Notes: a model not told the origin generated them from the sequence alone. Shown: positions 45,510 to 54,652, numbered from the stretch's first letter. The stretch is DNA of 64,000 nucleotides from Clostridiales bacterium (GCA_015056485.1 SVGD01000001.1:133094-197093), one strand, 5' to 3'. Numbers and translations are program-made.

Positions 45510-46250
45510 TTAATTATACTTTACTTCTACTAAATACAATCCATGTGCAGGTAAAGTTTTTCCTGCTTTTGTTCTGTCTTTCTCTTCTATTATACTAGGT
45601 ATTTCATCTGGTTTTATTTTTCCGCAAGCCTACATCTACCAATGTTCCTGCAATTATTCTCACCATATTGTATAAGAATCCATTTCCGTGTTAGTTCTAT
45701 TTTTATTTTATCCTGTTCTTCTATAATTTCTGCTTTGTAAATTATTCTAACACTACTTTTACTACTTGTTCCACTTGCTTTAAATGCTTTAAAGTCATGT
45801 TCTCCTTCAAAGTATTTTACAGCTTTTTTCATTGCCTCTACATCTAATTTTATTGGCATATGATATTCTAGTTCTCTATAAATTGCTGTTCCATGCTTTG
45901 AATTGTTTATTATATATCTATATGTTTTTTGTTTTGCATTGTATCTTGAATGAAATTTTTCGTCTACTTCTTCTGCATTTTTTATTACTATACTTTTTTT
46001 CAATTTTGAATTTAATGCATAAACAATTCTTTCTGTTTCAATCTTACTTTCTGTTTTGAAATTTGCAATTTGTCCGCAAGCTATGTACTCCTGCATCGGT
46101 TCTTCCAGATGCAATTAAGTCTACTTCTTCTCCTGTAATTTCTTTTATTGCATTTTCAATTTCACCTTGAATATTAGGTTTATTAGGTTGTTTTTGCCAA
46201 CCATTAAACTTTTTCCCATCATATTCTATTGTTAATTTAATATTTCTCAT
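45510..46250 (-). CDS. truA: tRNA pseudouridine synthase A with three +1 frameshifts
   Basis: Modifies U38-40 in the tRNA anticodon arm, which stabilises reading frame. Starts [20 protein letters not shown]; catalytic Asp in [10 protein letters not shown] near 52. Three CGG codons break the zero frame: TTG CGG ACA (C 46076), ACA CGG AAA (C 45688), TTG CGG AAA (C 45624). Skipping each C gives [31 protein letters not shown] and [14 protein letters not shown] and ends ...[13 protein letters not shown] at 45510: 245 residues (Bacillus about 247). 741 bases equals 245 codons, stop and three bases. Confidence 0.9.
45621..45627 (-). other. +1 frameshift site 3 of truA, TTG-C-GGA
   Basis: C at 45624, 21 codons after site 2. 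Confidence 0.85.
45685..45691 (-). other. +1 frameshift site 2 of truA, ACA-C-GGA
   Basis: C at 45688, 129 codons after site 1, in the conserved [11 protein letters not shown] motif. Confidence 0.85.
46073..46079 (-). other. +1 frameshift site 1 of truA, TTG-C-GGA
   Basis: C at 46076, after 58 codons, seven residues past the catalytic Asp segment. Confidence 0.85.
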
Positions 46251-46282
46251 TTTATAACTCCTCTTTTTTTGCTAAATTACAA

Positions 46283-47893
46283 CTATCTTTCGTCTTTTTC
46301 ATTTATTACTTTTCCCATATCTACACCATAAAAATCTGCAATTACTTTTATTTGCTCTTCTGTTGCATTTTTTGTTTTTATAAGATTAACTATCATTTTT
46401 TTCATCTTTTCGTTACCAACTGTCTTTACAAAATGAGCTTTCCCTCTTTTTTTTGTTGTTTTTATTTGAGCTAAATTTTCCTTTCTTGCTGCTATTCCAT
46501 TTTTATTTTTTGGATATATTTCAGTTAATTCTCTTATTATTCGTGTTATTTCTCTCTCAACCTTATCTTTTATATTTTCTAAACTTATACCTTCATATTT
46601 TTTCACAACATTCTTATTTATGTTATGCCACACTACGGACATTCTTTTTTCTTTTTGCTCTGCTGTTTCTTCTTCTCCTTTTTTAGCAACTTTTACTCTA
46701 TCTAAGCTTCTTGGTCTTCTTCCATTCTCTATACACCATTCTTTTAAAATCATTGCATTTTTCAAATACTTTGAGTCTTGCAAGCTTCTTTTTTTATAGA
46801 AACACCCTACATTTACTTCATATTTATTTTCTATATTTTTTATTATTTTCACAATTTCTCTGTCAACCTTATCTTCTATACCTTCTAAATTTTTACCATC
46901 ATATTTTTCTATATCTTTCTTTAAATTATAATATATTCTATACATTCTTTTTTCTTTTTGTTCTGGTGTTTCTCTTTCTCCTTTTTTTGCAGCTTTTACT
47001 TTTTCTAAACATCTTGGTCTTCTTCCATTTGCTATGCACCATGTTTCTAGCTTTCTTGCTTTATTTAAAATTTCTTCATCTTTTTCTTTTTTTGTTGTTT
47101 TTCCCCATTCTTCCTCTAATTTTCTTATTATTCTTACTATTTCTCTATCATTTTCATTATATATATCTTCCAAACTTATATTGTCATACAGTTTTGTAAT
47201 TGTATCTTTCATTTTTTTAAAAGATCTAGCTAATCTTCTTTCTTTTTGCTCTTCTGTTTCCTTCTCTCCTTTTTTTGCAGCCCTCACACCATATATTATT
47301 TTTGGTTTTCTTTTATTTACTTCTTTCCAATCTAAAATCTCTTCTAGATTTCTTAAATATATTTTTCTTGCTCTAATTCCTATATCTCGTGAATTTCTAT
47401 ATTTTTTATCAATTTCTCTTATTATTTTTACAATTTCTTTCTCTGTTTCATCCTCTATTTCTTCCAAATTTCTTCCTTTATATTTTTTTACTATATTGTC
47501 TTGTAAAAGCTTTTTTAGTTTTGATATTCTTTTTTCTTTTTGCTCGGCAGTTTCTTCTTCTCCTTTTTTTGCAACTTTTACCCCTGCTAAATTATTTGGT
47601 TTTCTTTCATTTTTCTTGCACCATTTATCAATTTCAATTGCATATTCTAAAAAAATCTTTTTTAAATCTTTTTCATCTCTATCTTTTAAAACACTTGCAC
47701 TATTTTCAAAAACTATACCTTCTCGAGTTCTTCTAAATCCTACATAATTATTTTCTTTACAGTACTCTTCAATAATTAAATAAAGCTGTTCTATATTTAT
47801 ACCATTCTCTATTGATATTGTTCCAAATGTTTTTCTTGTATTTATACATTCACTTATTATATTATTTTTTTGCTCTTCTGTTAAATTTATCAT
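46283..47893 (-). CDS. Unknown protein with four ~100-residue tandem repeats
   Basis: 536 residues, no family recognised. Four repeats at about 85-185, 185-285, 285-385 and 385-480 each contain W-x5-RKP/RRP (WCKKNERKP, WKEVNKRKP, WCIANGRRP, WCIENGRRP), then V(K/R)xAKKGExET-EQKE-R, then Y-x-G/N-x-(S/N)LE-I and a helix REIVxIIR-x-(I/L)E. Highly charged, cytosolic, no signal peptide. The W...R-P turn and basic loops recall helicase-associated or AP2-like nucleic-acid modules; that is a guess. A short helical C domain (KMKKMIVNLIKTKNATEEQIKVIADFYGV in parts) ends it. Confidence 0.65.
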   Translation of the reverse strand: MINLTEEQKNNIISECINTRKTFGTISIENGINIEQLYLIIEEYCKENNYVGFRRTREGIVFENSASVLKDRDEKDLKKIFLEYAIEIDKWCKKNERKPNNLAGVKVAKKGEEETAEQKEKRISKLKKLLQDNIVKKYKGRNLEEIEDETEKEIVKIIREIDKKYRNSRDIGIRARKIYLRNLEEILDWKEVNKRKPKIIYGVRAAKKGEKETEEQKERRLARSFKKMKDTITKLYDNISLEDIYNENDREIVRIIRKLEEEWGKTTKKEKDEEILNKARKLETWCIANGRRPRCLEKVKAAKKGERETPEQKEKRMYRIYYNLKKDIEKYDGKNLEGIEDKVDREIVKIIKNIENKYEVNVGCFYKKRSLQDSKYLKNAMILKEWCIENGRRPRSLDRVKVAKKGEEETAEQKEKRMSVVWHNINKNVVKKYEGISLENIKDKVEREITRIIRELTEIYPKNKNGIAARKENLAQIKTTKKRGKAHFVKTVGNEKMKKMIVNLIKTKNATEEQIKVIADFYGVDMGKVINEKDER

Positions 47894-48006
47894 TTTTATT
47901 TATATCTCCATTTTTATTTAAAATTTCAAATATTTTATCATATTTTTATGTAAATTGCAAATTGAATTGTATTTTATAAAAAAGAGATTTACCAGTTTAA
48001 TTGATA

Positions 48007-48092
48007 ACGGGCAGCCGTTCGGATAGCCGTCCGAATGAAATGAGATTACGGATATCACATGCCCTTTGGGTAGAGCGACTGCCCCTACAACT
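48007..48092. repeat. GC-rich hairpin repeat, family A copy 7
   Basis: GGGCAGCCGTTCGGATAGCCGTCCGAATG...GGGTAGAGCGACTGCCCCTAC. The whole 47894-48405 stretch carries only repeats and hairpins. Confidence 0.65.
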
Positions 48093-48136
48093 TAAAATTC
48101 GGATAATTAATTAAAATTTTTAATATACCTTATCGG

Positions 48137-48167
48137 TTTTGTGGAAAATTTTATATTTTCCACAAAA
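48137..48167. terminator. Hairpin TTTTGTGGAAAA...TTTTCCACAAAA
   Basis: Perfect A/T-flanked stem in the 47.9-48.4 kb intergenic region; may end transcripts from cdaA. Confidence 0.55.
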
Positions 48168-48175
48168 ATTTAAGA

Positions 48176-48236
48176 AGCTAAAATAATTAATTTTTGACAA
48201 ATGAGGCCTTCATTTTCAAAAATTAATATTTTAGCT
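48176..48236. repeat. 60-bp near-palindrome with nested AAATGAGGCCTTCATTT centre
   Basis: AGCTAAAATAATTAATTTTTGA on the left and TCAAAAATTAATATTTTAGCT on the right fold into one long stem. Not related to families A-C. Confidence 0.7.
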
Positions 48237-48277
48237 CGTGTTTGTTTATATAAAAAAAATAGAGAGAGTTTTTTTCG

Positions 48278-48362
48278 AAGCTCGGGTCGTCGAGGACGCC
48301 GACCCCCTACAACTGCAATTAGATTGTATGAACGTGGGCGGACACAAGGCCCGCCCCTACAA
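48278..48362. repeat. GC-rich hairpin repeats, family A copies 8 and 9
   Basis: CGGGTCGTCGAGGACGCCGACCCCCTAC and GGGCGGACACAAGGCCCGCCCCTAC in tandem, just past the cdaA stop. Confidence 0.75.
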
Positions 48363-48405
48363 ATAAAAATTTAATTATATATTTGAGAACAATGTTCCCC
48401 GCTAC

Positions 48406-49278
48406 CTATCCTAATCTTTTTTTCTCTTTTATCTTTTTATCTTTTTCTTCACCAAATCTTTTTGTTACAATATTTTTTATAAGTATTTGTTTTAAAGCCT
48501 CTTCTTTTACGTCCATAATTAAAGTTCCATCTTTTGCAACAGATATTTTTCCTGTTTCCTCCGAAACAACAACAACTATTGCATCAGATTCTTTTGAAAT
48601 TCCAATTGCTGATCTATGTCTTGTTCCTATTCCTTTTGAAATATTATTATCTTGTGCTAATGGTAACATACATGCTGCTGCCATTATTCTATTTTCACTT
48701 ATAACAACTGCTCCATCATGTAATGGACTATTCGGCGTAAATATATTTACAAGTAATTGTGGAGATATTTCAGAATTAACAGCAATTCCTGTATCCATTA
48801 TATCTTTAATTTTTATATCACGTTCTATTACTATTAATGCACCTGTTTTTGTTTGTGCAAGTTCCAAAGCAGCTATTACAATTTTATAAATGCTTTCTTT
48901 TGTTCTTGTTGCAATATCCTTATCAAATCCAAAAAATTTAGTGAATTTACTAGTTCCTAACTGTTCTAGTGCCCTTCTTAATTCTGGTTGAAATATTATA
49001 ATTAAAAAAATTACTCCATATGTCATAACCGATGTCAAAATATAATTTAATATTTTAAAATTAAAAAATTCACTAATAGCAGTCGCTAATATTAAAACAA
49101 TAATTCCTTTCAATAGTTGCAATACTCTAGTACCTTTTATCATTTGAAATAATTTAACAATTAAAAAAATAACTATAACTATATCTAAAATTAAAGCAAT
49201 TATTTTTAAAGGAGTATTATATGTTTGTGCAATATTTTGAAAAATTTTATTGATTTCTTCAATTGAGCTACTTATCAT
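48406..49278 (-). CDS. cdaA: Diadenylate cyclase CdaA
   Basis: Makes cyclic di-AMP at the membrane. Three N-terminal helices (about 18-90: IALILDIVIVIFLIV, VLQLLKGIIVLILA, ILTSVMTYGVIFLIII), then a DisA_N domain with the active-site motifs LHDGAVVI near 195 and GTRHRSAIGISKESDAIVVVVSEETG near 221-245 (GTRHRSA is the ATP loop). 290 residues. Usually followed by cdaR; here no CdaR or GlmM gene follows in the window. Confidence 0.95.
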   Translation of the reverse strand: MISSSIEEINKIFQNIAQTYNTPLKIIALILDIVIVIFLIVKLFQMIKGTRVLQLLKGIIVLILATAISEFFNFKILNYILTSVMTYGVIFLIIIFQPELRRALEQLGTSKFTKFFGFDKDIATRTKESIYKIVIAALELAQTKTGALIVIERDIKIKDIMDTGIAVNSEISPQLLVNIFTPNSPLHDGAVVISENRIMAAACMLPLAQDNNISKGIGTRHRSAIGISKESDAIVVVVSEETGKISVAKDGTLIMDVKEEALKQILIKNIVTKRFGEEKDKKIKEKKRLG

Positions 49279-49296
49279 TTGTTCCTCCTAAATTTA

Positions 49297-49422
49297 TTAT
49301 GCATTATTTGCAATCAATGCAAAAATAAGTGTTGCCGCAACAGATAGAATCATTCCTGCTACTAAAATCGCTGCAAGTATTCTTGTTGCAAGTTTTTTCT
49401 TGTTTCCTTTTTTCTTTTCCAT
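49297..49422 (-). CDS. 41-residue membrane peptide upstream of cdaA
   Basis: MEKKKGNKKKLATRIL then helix AAILVAGMILSVAATLIFAL. GGAGATGG before ATG at 49422, and cdaA starts 18 bases after its stop, so they share a message. The plan (Lys-rich N tail plus one helix) matches DUF4044/Prli42-type small stress-signalling membrane peptides, but I cannot assign it firmly. Confidence 0.65.
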   Translation of the reverse strand: MEKKKGNKKKLATRILAAILVAGMILSVAATLIFALIANNA

Positions 49423-49514
49423 TTGTATTCCATCTCCTCTTTGATTTTAACATGTACATTTATAGTATCACAAGAAGAATTCTTTTTCAATCAATTTTTT
49501 AAATAAAAATATAT

Positions 49515-49560
49515 AAAAAATATCGTAGTAAACCATTAAAATTTCTCTACGATATTTTTT
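49515..49560 (-). terminator. pheT terminator
   Basis: AAAAAATATCGTAG...CTACGATATTTTTT hairpin directly after the pheT stop. Confidence 0.85.
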
Positions 49561-49567
49561 ATTAACT

Positions 49568-51934
49568 TTATTTTCTTATTTCTGCTCCTAAAGCTCTTTC
49601 TACATCTGAAATAATTTTATTAAATATTCCTAATACTTCATCATCTGTTAAAGTTTTACTACTATCACTAAATGTTAATGCATATGCTATTGATTTTTTG
49701 TCTGCAGCTACATTTTCACCTGTATACACGTCAAAAACTTCTATATTTGTAAGTAAATTTCCTGCTGATTTTTTAATTGCTTTTTCTATTGTTATAGATT
49801 CCATATTTCTATCTACAATAAAAGCTACATCCTTTTTAACACTTGGGAATTTTGAAATCTCTTTGAATTTCATTTTTCCTACTTTTTTATCAAGTAATTT
49901 ACTTAAATTTATTTCCATAACAAATACATCTTCTTTAGTAACTTGTGGGTGTACTTTTCCCATTGTTCCTACTACATCATTATTTACAGAAATTAATGCT
50001 GATTGACCTGGATGAAATTCTTTTGGTAATTCTTTGTTATTTACAAAACTATATCTTCCGTTGTAACCTAAATAATCTAGTAATTCTTCAGCTACTCCTT
50101 TTAACATATAGAAATCAACATTTTTTGTATTACCTATTCCTTCATAATATTTACCAGACATAAGTACACAAAGTTTTTGTTCTTCTATATAGTCTTCTTT
50201 CTTTCCAAATCCTTTTCCTATTTCAAATATGCATATATCTTTATTATTTCTGCCTAAGTTATATTCATAAATTTTCAACAATGAAGGAACCATACTATAT
50301 CTTAATGTGTTTCTTTCCTCTGTTAATGGGTCTAATAATTTTATAGGTTCAAAATTATCTAAGGTAAATTTAGTTACATCTTTTTCATTTACTAAAATAT
50401 ATGACATTGTCTCATTTAATCCTAAAGAAATCATTTTATTTCTTATTTCTCTTGTTGTTTTATCATATTTACCTGTTTTTGTTGGTAATACCGGAAGTTT
50501 TCCTTCAATATTATCTACTCCATATATTCTTCCAACTTCTTCAATTAAATCTTCTTTTATAGATATGTCTAATCTTCTAGTTGGTACTGTTACTGTTATA
50601 ACTTCACCATTTACTTTGTATTCAAAACCTAATTTTCTAAATACTTCTAATATTTCCTCATTAGAAATTTGCATTCCTAAAAGAGAATTTATATCATTAA
50701 AAGTTACATCAACATCTTTTTCTGTTTTGTCTGCAACATCATATACAACTGTACCTTTTGCTATTTTAGCATCTGCATATTTTTCTAATAATGTACATGC
50801 TCTTTCAATTGCCATATATGTTCTATTTGGATCTAATCCTTTTTCAAAACGATTACTTGCTTCACTTCTTAATATTTTTTTAGAAGTACATCTTATTTTT
50901 ACACCATCAAATACTGCAGATTCAATTATAATATTTTTTGTATCTTCTTCAACTTCTGTTGAAAGTCCTCCCATAACACCAGCTAATCCTATTGCTTCTG
51001 TTCCATTTGTTATAACAATATCTTCTTCATCAAGAATTCTTTCAATATTATCTAAAGTTGTTAATTTTTCTCCATTTGTTCCCATTCTAACTAATATTTT
51101 CCCACCAAGTCTATCTGCATCATAAAAGTGAAGTGGTTGACCTACTTCTAGCATTACATAGTTGCTTATATCTACAACATTATTAATTGGTCTTATTCCA
51201 GAAGCTATTAATCTGTTTTTAATAAAATCTGGACTTTCTTTTATTGTTACATTTAAAGCTTTTTTTGCTAAAAACAAATTACAATTTTCTGTTTCAACTT
51301 CTACTTTAAAACTATCATTAACATTTTCTTCAATTTCATTATGTGATAAATCTATTTCCTTAACAGGCTTATCATAAATTGCACCTAATTCATAAGCCAT
51401 TCCCAAAATACTTAACAAATCTCCTCTATTAGCTGTAAGTTCGAAATCTACAACCTCATCATCCATTTCTATATATTTAATTGGGTCTTCACCAATTGGT
51501 GCGTCTTGTGATAATTCATGAATTCCTTCTTTATCCTCTGGTTTTAGAAATTTTGATTCTATTCCAAGTTCAGCAATAGAACAAAGCATACCATTTGATT
51601 CTTTCCCTCTTATATTTCCTTTTTTAATTTTGAAATCTCCTGGTAATTCAGCTCCTACTTGAGCAACTATTACTTTTAGTCCTTTTCTTACATTTGGTGC
51701 TCCACACACTATATCTAAAACTTCAGTTCCAATATTTACTTTACAAACATGTAAATGGTCTGAATCTGGATGCATTTCACATTCTATTACTTCACCTATA
51801 ATTAATTTTGTAGCTTCAATTAATTTTGAAGCTGAATCATATTCATTTCCTACTTTTGTCATATCTTCAGCAAGTGTTTTAATATCTACATCTATATCTA
51901 CGTAATCTTTAACAAAATTTTTACTTAGTTTCAT
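49568..51934 (-). CDS. pheT: Phenylalanyl-tRNA synthetase beta subunit
   Basis: 788 residues, full length. tRNA-binding OB domain at the N terminus (EVIECEMHPDSDHLHVCKV near 48-66), B3/4 editing domain (ASGIRPINNVVDISNYVMLE near 245-265), B5 domain, core domain with RYSMVPSLL near 545, and the C-terminal anticodon-binding FDX-ACB domain (KFPSVKKDVAFIVDR near 698). Follows pheS by two bases. Confidence 0.97.
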   Translation of the reverse strand: MKLSKNFVKDYVDIDVDIKTLAEDMTKVGNEYDSASKLIEATKLIIGEVIECEMHPDSDHLHVCKVNIGTEVLDIVCGAPNVRKGLKVIVAQVGAELPGDFKIKKGNIRGKESNGMLCSIAELGIESKFLKPEDKEGIHELSQDAPIGEDPIKYIEMDDEVVDFELTANRGDLLSILGMAYELGAIYDKPVKEIDLSHNEIEENVNDSFKVEVETENCNLFLAKKALNVTIKESPDFIKNRLIASGIRPINNVVDISNYVMLEVGQPLHFYDADRLGGKILVRMGTNGEKLTTLDNIERILDEEDIVITNGTEAIGLAGVMGGLSTEVEEDTKNIIIESAVFDGVKIRCTSKKILRSEASNRFEKGLDPNRTYMAIERACTLLEKYADAKIAKGTVVYDVADKTEKDVDVTFNDINSLLGMQISNEEILEVFRKLGFEYKVNGEVITVTVPTRRLDISIKEDLIEEVGRIYGVDNIEGKLPVLPTKTGKYDKTTREIRNKMISLGLNETMSYILVNEKDVTKFTLDNFEPIKLLDPLTEERNTLRYSMVPSLLKIYEYNLGRNNKDICIFEIGKGFGKKEDYIEEQKLCVLMSGKYYEGIGNTKNVDFYMLKGVAEELLDYLGYNGRYSFVNNKELPKEFHPGQSALISVNNDVVGTMGKVHPQVTKEDVFVMEINLSKLLDKKVGKMKFKEISKFPSVKKDVAFIVDRNMESITIEKAIKKSAGNLLTNIEVFDVYTGENVAADKKSIAYALTFSDSSKTLTDDEVLGIFNKIISDVERALGAEIRK

Positions 51935-51936
51935 CT

Positions 51937-52977
51937 CTACACATCCTTTCTGTCAAATTGATTTAAGAATCTTATATCATTTGTATAAAAATATCTTATA
52001 TCTGTTATTCCATATTTAAACATTGCAAGTCTGTCTAATCCTGTTCCAAATGCAAATCCTGTATATTTTTTTGGGTCATATCCATTCATTTCTAATACAT
52101 TTGGATGTACCATTCCTGAACCTAAAATTTCTATCCAACCTGTTTGTTTACACAAATTACATCCTTTTCCACCACATTTAAAACAACTAACATCTACCTC
52201 GTAGCTAGGTTCTGTGAATGGGAAATAACTTGGTCTAAATCTTAATTTTGAATTTTCTCCAAGCATTTTTCTAACGAATATTTCTAAAGTTCCTTTTAAG
52301 TCTGCTAAAGAAACATTTTCATCTATTACTAATCCTTCTACTTGACCAAATTGATGTGAATGTGTTGCATCATCATCTCTTCTATATGTTTTTCCTGGAC
52401 AAATAACTCTAATTGGAGTTTTTTCTTCATTTGCCATCATTACTCTTGCTTGAACAGCAGATGTTTGTGTTCTTAATAAATGTTCTGGGTCAACATAGAA
52501 GCTATCTTGCATATCACGTGCAGGATGACCTTTTGGAAGATTTAATCTTTCAAAACAATATTCATCTGTTTCTAATTCTGGTCCATCAACCACATCATAT
52601 CCCATAGAAACGAAAATATCTTCGATTTCTTCAATCACTCTATTTATTGGGTGTTTACTTCCTCTTTTCATTTTTGTTGAAGGTAAAGAAATATCAATTC
52701 TTTCTTTTTCTAATTTTTCATTTAAAGCTTTTTCTTTTAAATCAGCTTCGTTTTTTTGAATTTCTGATTCTAAACTGTCTCTTACTTCATTTACCAAACT
52801 ACCTATAACAGGTCTTTCTTCTGCACTTAATGCTCCCATACCTCTTAAAACAGCAGTTAATTCACCTTTTTTTCCTAAGTATTTTACTCTTACATCATTT
52901 AACTCTTGTAAAGTTTTAGCTTCTGTAATTTCATTAATTGCATTCTCCTTAATTTGAGCAATTTGTTCTTTCATCAT
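51937..52977 (-). CDS. pheS: Phenylalanyl-tRNA synthetase alpha subunit
   Basis: Catalytic subunit, 346 residues. Coiled-coil N terminus, [19 protein letters not shown] near 110, [15 protein letters not shown] near 213-227 and class II motif 3 [14 protein letters not shown] near 317-330. AAGGAGG upstream. Expression controlled by the T-box leader ahead of it. Confidence 0.97.
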   Translation of the reverse strand: MMKEQIAQIKENAINEITEAKTLQELNDVRVKYLGKKGELTAVLRGMGALSAEERPVIGSLVNEVRDSLESEIQKNEADLKEKALNEKLEKERIDISLPSTKMKRGSKHPINRVIEEIEDIFVSMGYDVVDGPELETDEYCFERLNLPKGHPARDMQDSFYVDPEHLLRTQTSAVQARVMMANEEKTPIRVICPGKTYRRDDDATHSHQFGQVEGLVIDENVSLADLKGTLEIFVRKMLGENSKLRFRPSYFPFTEPSYEVDVSCFKCGGKGCNLCKQTGWIEILGSGMVHPNVLEMNGYDPKKYTGFAFGTGLDRLAMFKYGITDIRYFYTNDIRFLNQFDRKDV

Positions 52978-53016
52978 ATTCCTCCTTATATTAAATTTAT
53001 TTGTTGTTCATTTTCA

Positions 53017-53047
53017 TGCGGGTCGCCGAGGGAGGCGCCCCTACATA
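53017..53047. repeat. GC-rich hairpin repeat, family A copy 10, in the pheS leader
   Basis: GCGGGTCGCCGAGGGAGGCGCCCCTAC between the T-box terminator and pheS. Confidence 0.7.
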
Positions 53048-53055
53048 TAATGTTA

Positions 53056-53180
53056 TAAATCAAATCAAAAGTAGTATATTGCTAGGAAAACAAATAAAAA
53101 TTTTTAAGGCTATACGCTGTATGCCGATAAAATTTTTATGCTGTTTGACAACGCAAGATGCTGCTTTTCATTTGATTTAC
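53056..53180. mobile_element. MITE-like inverted-repeat element inside the pheS leader
   Basis: Ends AAATCAAATCAAAAGTAGTATATTGC and GCAAGATGCTGCTTTTCATTTGATTT are imperfect inverted repeats of about 27 bases around a 70-base centre, itself with an AAAAATTTTTAAGGC...GCCGATAAAATTTTTA hairpin. No coding capacity. Located between the T-box terminator and pheS. Confidence 0.5.
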
Positions 53181-53186
53181 CGTGAG

Positions 53187-53445
53187 AAAAAAACTCACCC
53201 TATTACATAGGGTGAGTTTTTCTCACGGTACCACCTAAATTTATTAATTAATATAAAATCTAATTAACCTCATTCATAGCTATAACGTTGCAAACGCTTT
53301 TACCTACTACTATTTCAATAAAAGACCTAAAAAGTGAAATTTCAGTTAAAGATATATTATAGGCTTTCAGCTTATAACCTATTTCTCTTTCAATATATTA
53401 GTTCTTTAACATACTTTGCTTTTTTAAAACGGCTATATATAATGA
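53187..53445 (-). promoter_or_regulatory. T-box riboswitch (tRNA-Phe) controlling pheST
   Basis: Minus-strand leader with the T-box AGGTGGTACCGTGAGA (53221-53236), overlapped by the terminator CTCACCCTATG...AGGGTGAGTTTTTTT (53187-53220 region), which is exclusive with the antiterminator. Upstream, stem I carries the GCTGAAAG conserved loop and a GAAATTTCAC stretch whose TTC triplet can serve as Phe specifier. Uncharged tRNA-Phe should allow read-through into pheST. Confidence 0.85.
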
Positions 53446-53471
53446 ATTATATTACCATAAATTAGTATAAA

Positions 53472-54062
53472 TTACAATACCTCTATACCATATTTTTCTA
53501 AAAATTCTTTAACTAAATCCGTATTTAATCCTACTACTGAGTCATAATTGCCTTCAATTTTTTCAATATATTTCGCACCCTTACCCTGAACAGCATAAGC
53601 ACCTGCTTTATCTAAAGGTTCTCCTGTTGAAACATATTCATCTATATCTTCCTGAGACATTTCTTTCATTTTTACTCTTGTTTTAGAATTTGTAACCTCT
53701 TTTGTAATTTTATTTTTTTGTTTTACAATTATACTTAATCCTGTGTAAACATCATTTGATTTGCCTGACAAACTTGAAAGCATTTTTTTTGCATCTTCAG
53801 CATCTTTTGGTTTACCTAAAAGATTATCTTCTAATGCAACCATTGTATCTACCCCAATAACTATTAAGTCATCATATTTTTCTTGTTCTTTTATAAACAC
53901 TTTTTCTGCTTTTGCATATGATAATTCTTCCACCAGTTGTTCAGCAACTTTTTCTTTTATAACGCTTTCATCTATATCACTTGGTATAATATCAAAATCT
54001 TTAACTACTTTTTTTAAAAGCTCTTCTCTTCTTGGCGAAGCAGATGCTAATACTACTCTCAT
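53472..54062 (-). CDS. maf: Maf family nucleotide pyrophosphatase
   Basis: Septum-associated Maf house-cleaning pyrophosphatase for modified or canonical dTTP/UTP. LASASPRREELL near 4-15 (substrate loop), GVDTMVALED near 69 (catalytic Asp), GKSNDVYTG near 92, GAYAVQGKGA near 149. 196 residues. Its leader is followed by rpiB upstream, 28 bases apart. Confidence 0.94.
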   Translation of the reverse strand: MRVVLASASPRREELLKKVVKDFDIIPSDIDESVIKEKVAEQLVEELSYAKAEKVFIKEQEKYDDLIVIGVDTMVALEDNLLGKPKDAEDAKKMLSSLSGKSNDVYTGLSIIVKQKNKITKEVTNSKTRVKMKEMSQEDIDEYVSTGEPLDKAGAYAVQGKGAKYIEKIEGNYDSVVGLNTDLVKEFLEKYGIEVL

Positions 54063-54090
54063 CTTAAGAAATCACCTCTACTATAGTCTT

Positions 54091-54537
54091 TTATTTCATA
54101 TTCTCATTTTCTATTTCTGTTACTAAATCTAATCTTTCTTGATGTCTTCCACCTTCAAAATCAGTTTCCAACCATACTTTTACTATCTTAAATGCTTCTT
54201 CAGTAGTAATGTAATCTGCACCTAATGATAATACATTTGAGTTGTTATGCATTCTTGAAAATTGTGCTGCTCTGGTACAAAAACATGGTGCACTTCTTAT
54301 TCCTTTAAATTTATTTGCAACCATTGCCATTCCATAACCTGATCTACAAATTAATATTCCTTTTTCACATTTTCCTTCTTGTACTTCTTTGCATATTTTT
54401 TTTGCTATATTGGGATAATCTACTCTGTCAGTTGAATATGCTCCAAAATCTTTGTTGTCTAATCCTTCTTTTTCTAAAAATTTTCTTATTTCTTCTTTTA
54501 ACTCAAAACCGCCATGATCTGCACCTATTGCTATCAT
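54091..54537 (-). CDS. rpiB: Ribose-5-phosphate isomerase B-like protein
   Basis: Interconverts ribose 5-phosphate and ribulose 5-phosphate in the pentose phosphate pathway. GADHGGFELK near 4, active-site Cys in ICRSGYGMAMVANKFKGIR near 65-83, RMHNNSNVLSLGAD near 98-111. 148 residues. The usual CGTGIGM is CRSGYGM here, a known variant type, so substrate preference might differ (allose or galactose phosphates). Confidence 0.88.
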   Translation of the reverse strand: MIAIGADHGGFELKEEIRKFLEKEGLDNKDFGAYSTDRVDYPNIAKKICKEVQEGKCEKGILICRSGYGMAMVANKFKGIRSAPCFCTRAAQFSRMHNNSNVLSLGADYITTEEAFKIVKVWLETDFEGGRHQERLDLVTEIENENMK

Positions 54538-54652
54538 TGCATTACCTCCTAATTATTATTTCATACATATATTAACATATTCTCTTTTATTATTCAATAC
54601 TAATTTTGTTATAACATTTATATATATTTGTTATAAATTGGATTTTTTATTC

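Noticed and set aside
5283..46079. Explaining the frameshifts as ordinary pseudogenes
   Set aside because: Several are essential or core genes, each is interrupted only by C before GGN, and the rest of each frame is intact; random decay would give mixed indels and stops.
46453..47747. Several long plus-strand frames opposite the 100-residue-repeat gene
   Set aside because: Leu/Phe/Ser-rich antisense shadows caused by the Lys/Glu-rich coding strand.
46283..47893. CRISPR or DNA-level repeat array
   Set aside because: Repeats are at protein level with about 300-base period and diverged DNA; no short direct repeats with unique spacers anywhere in the window.
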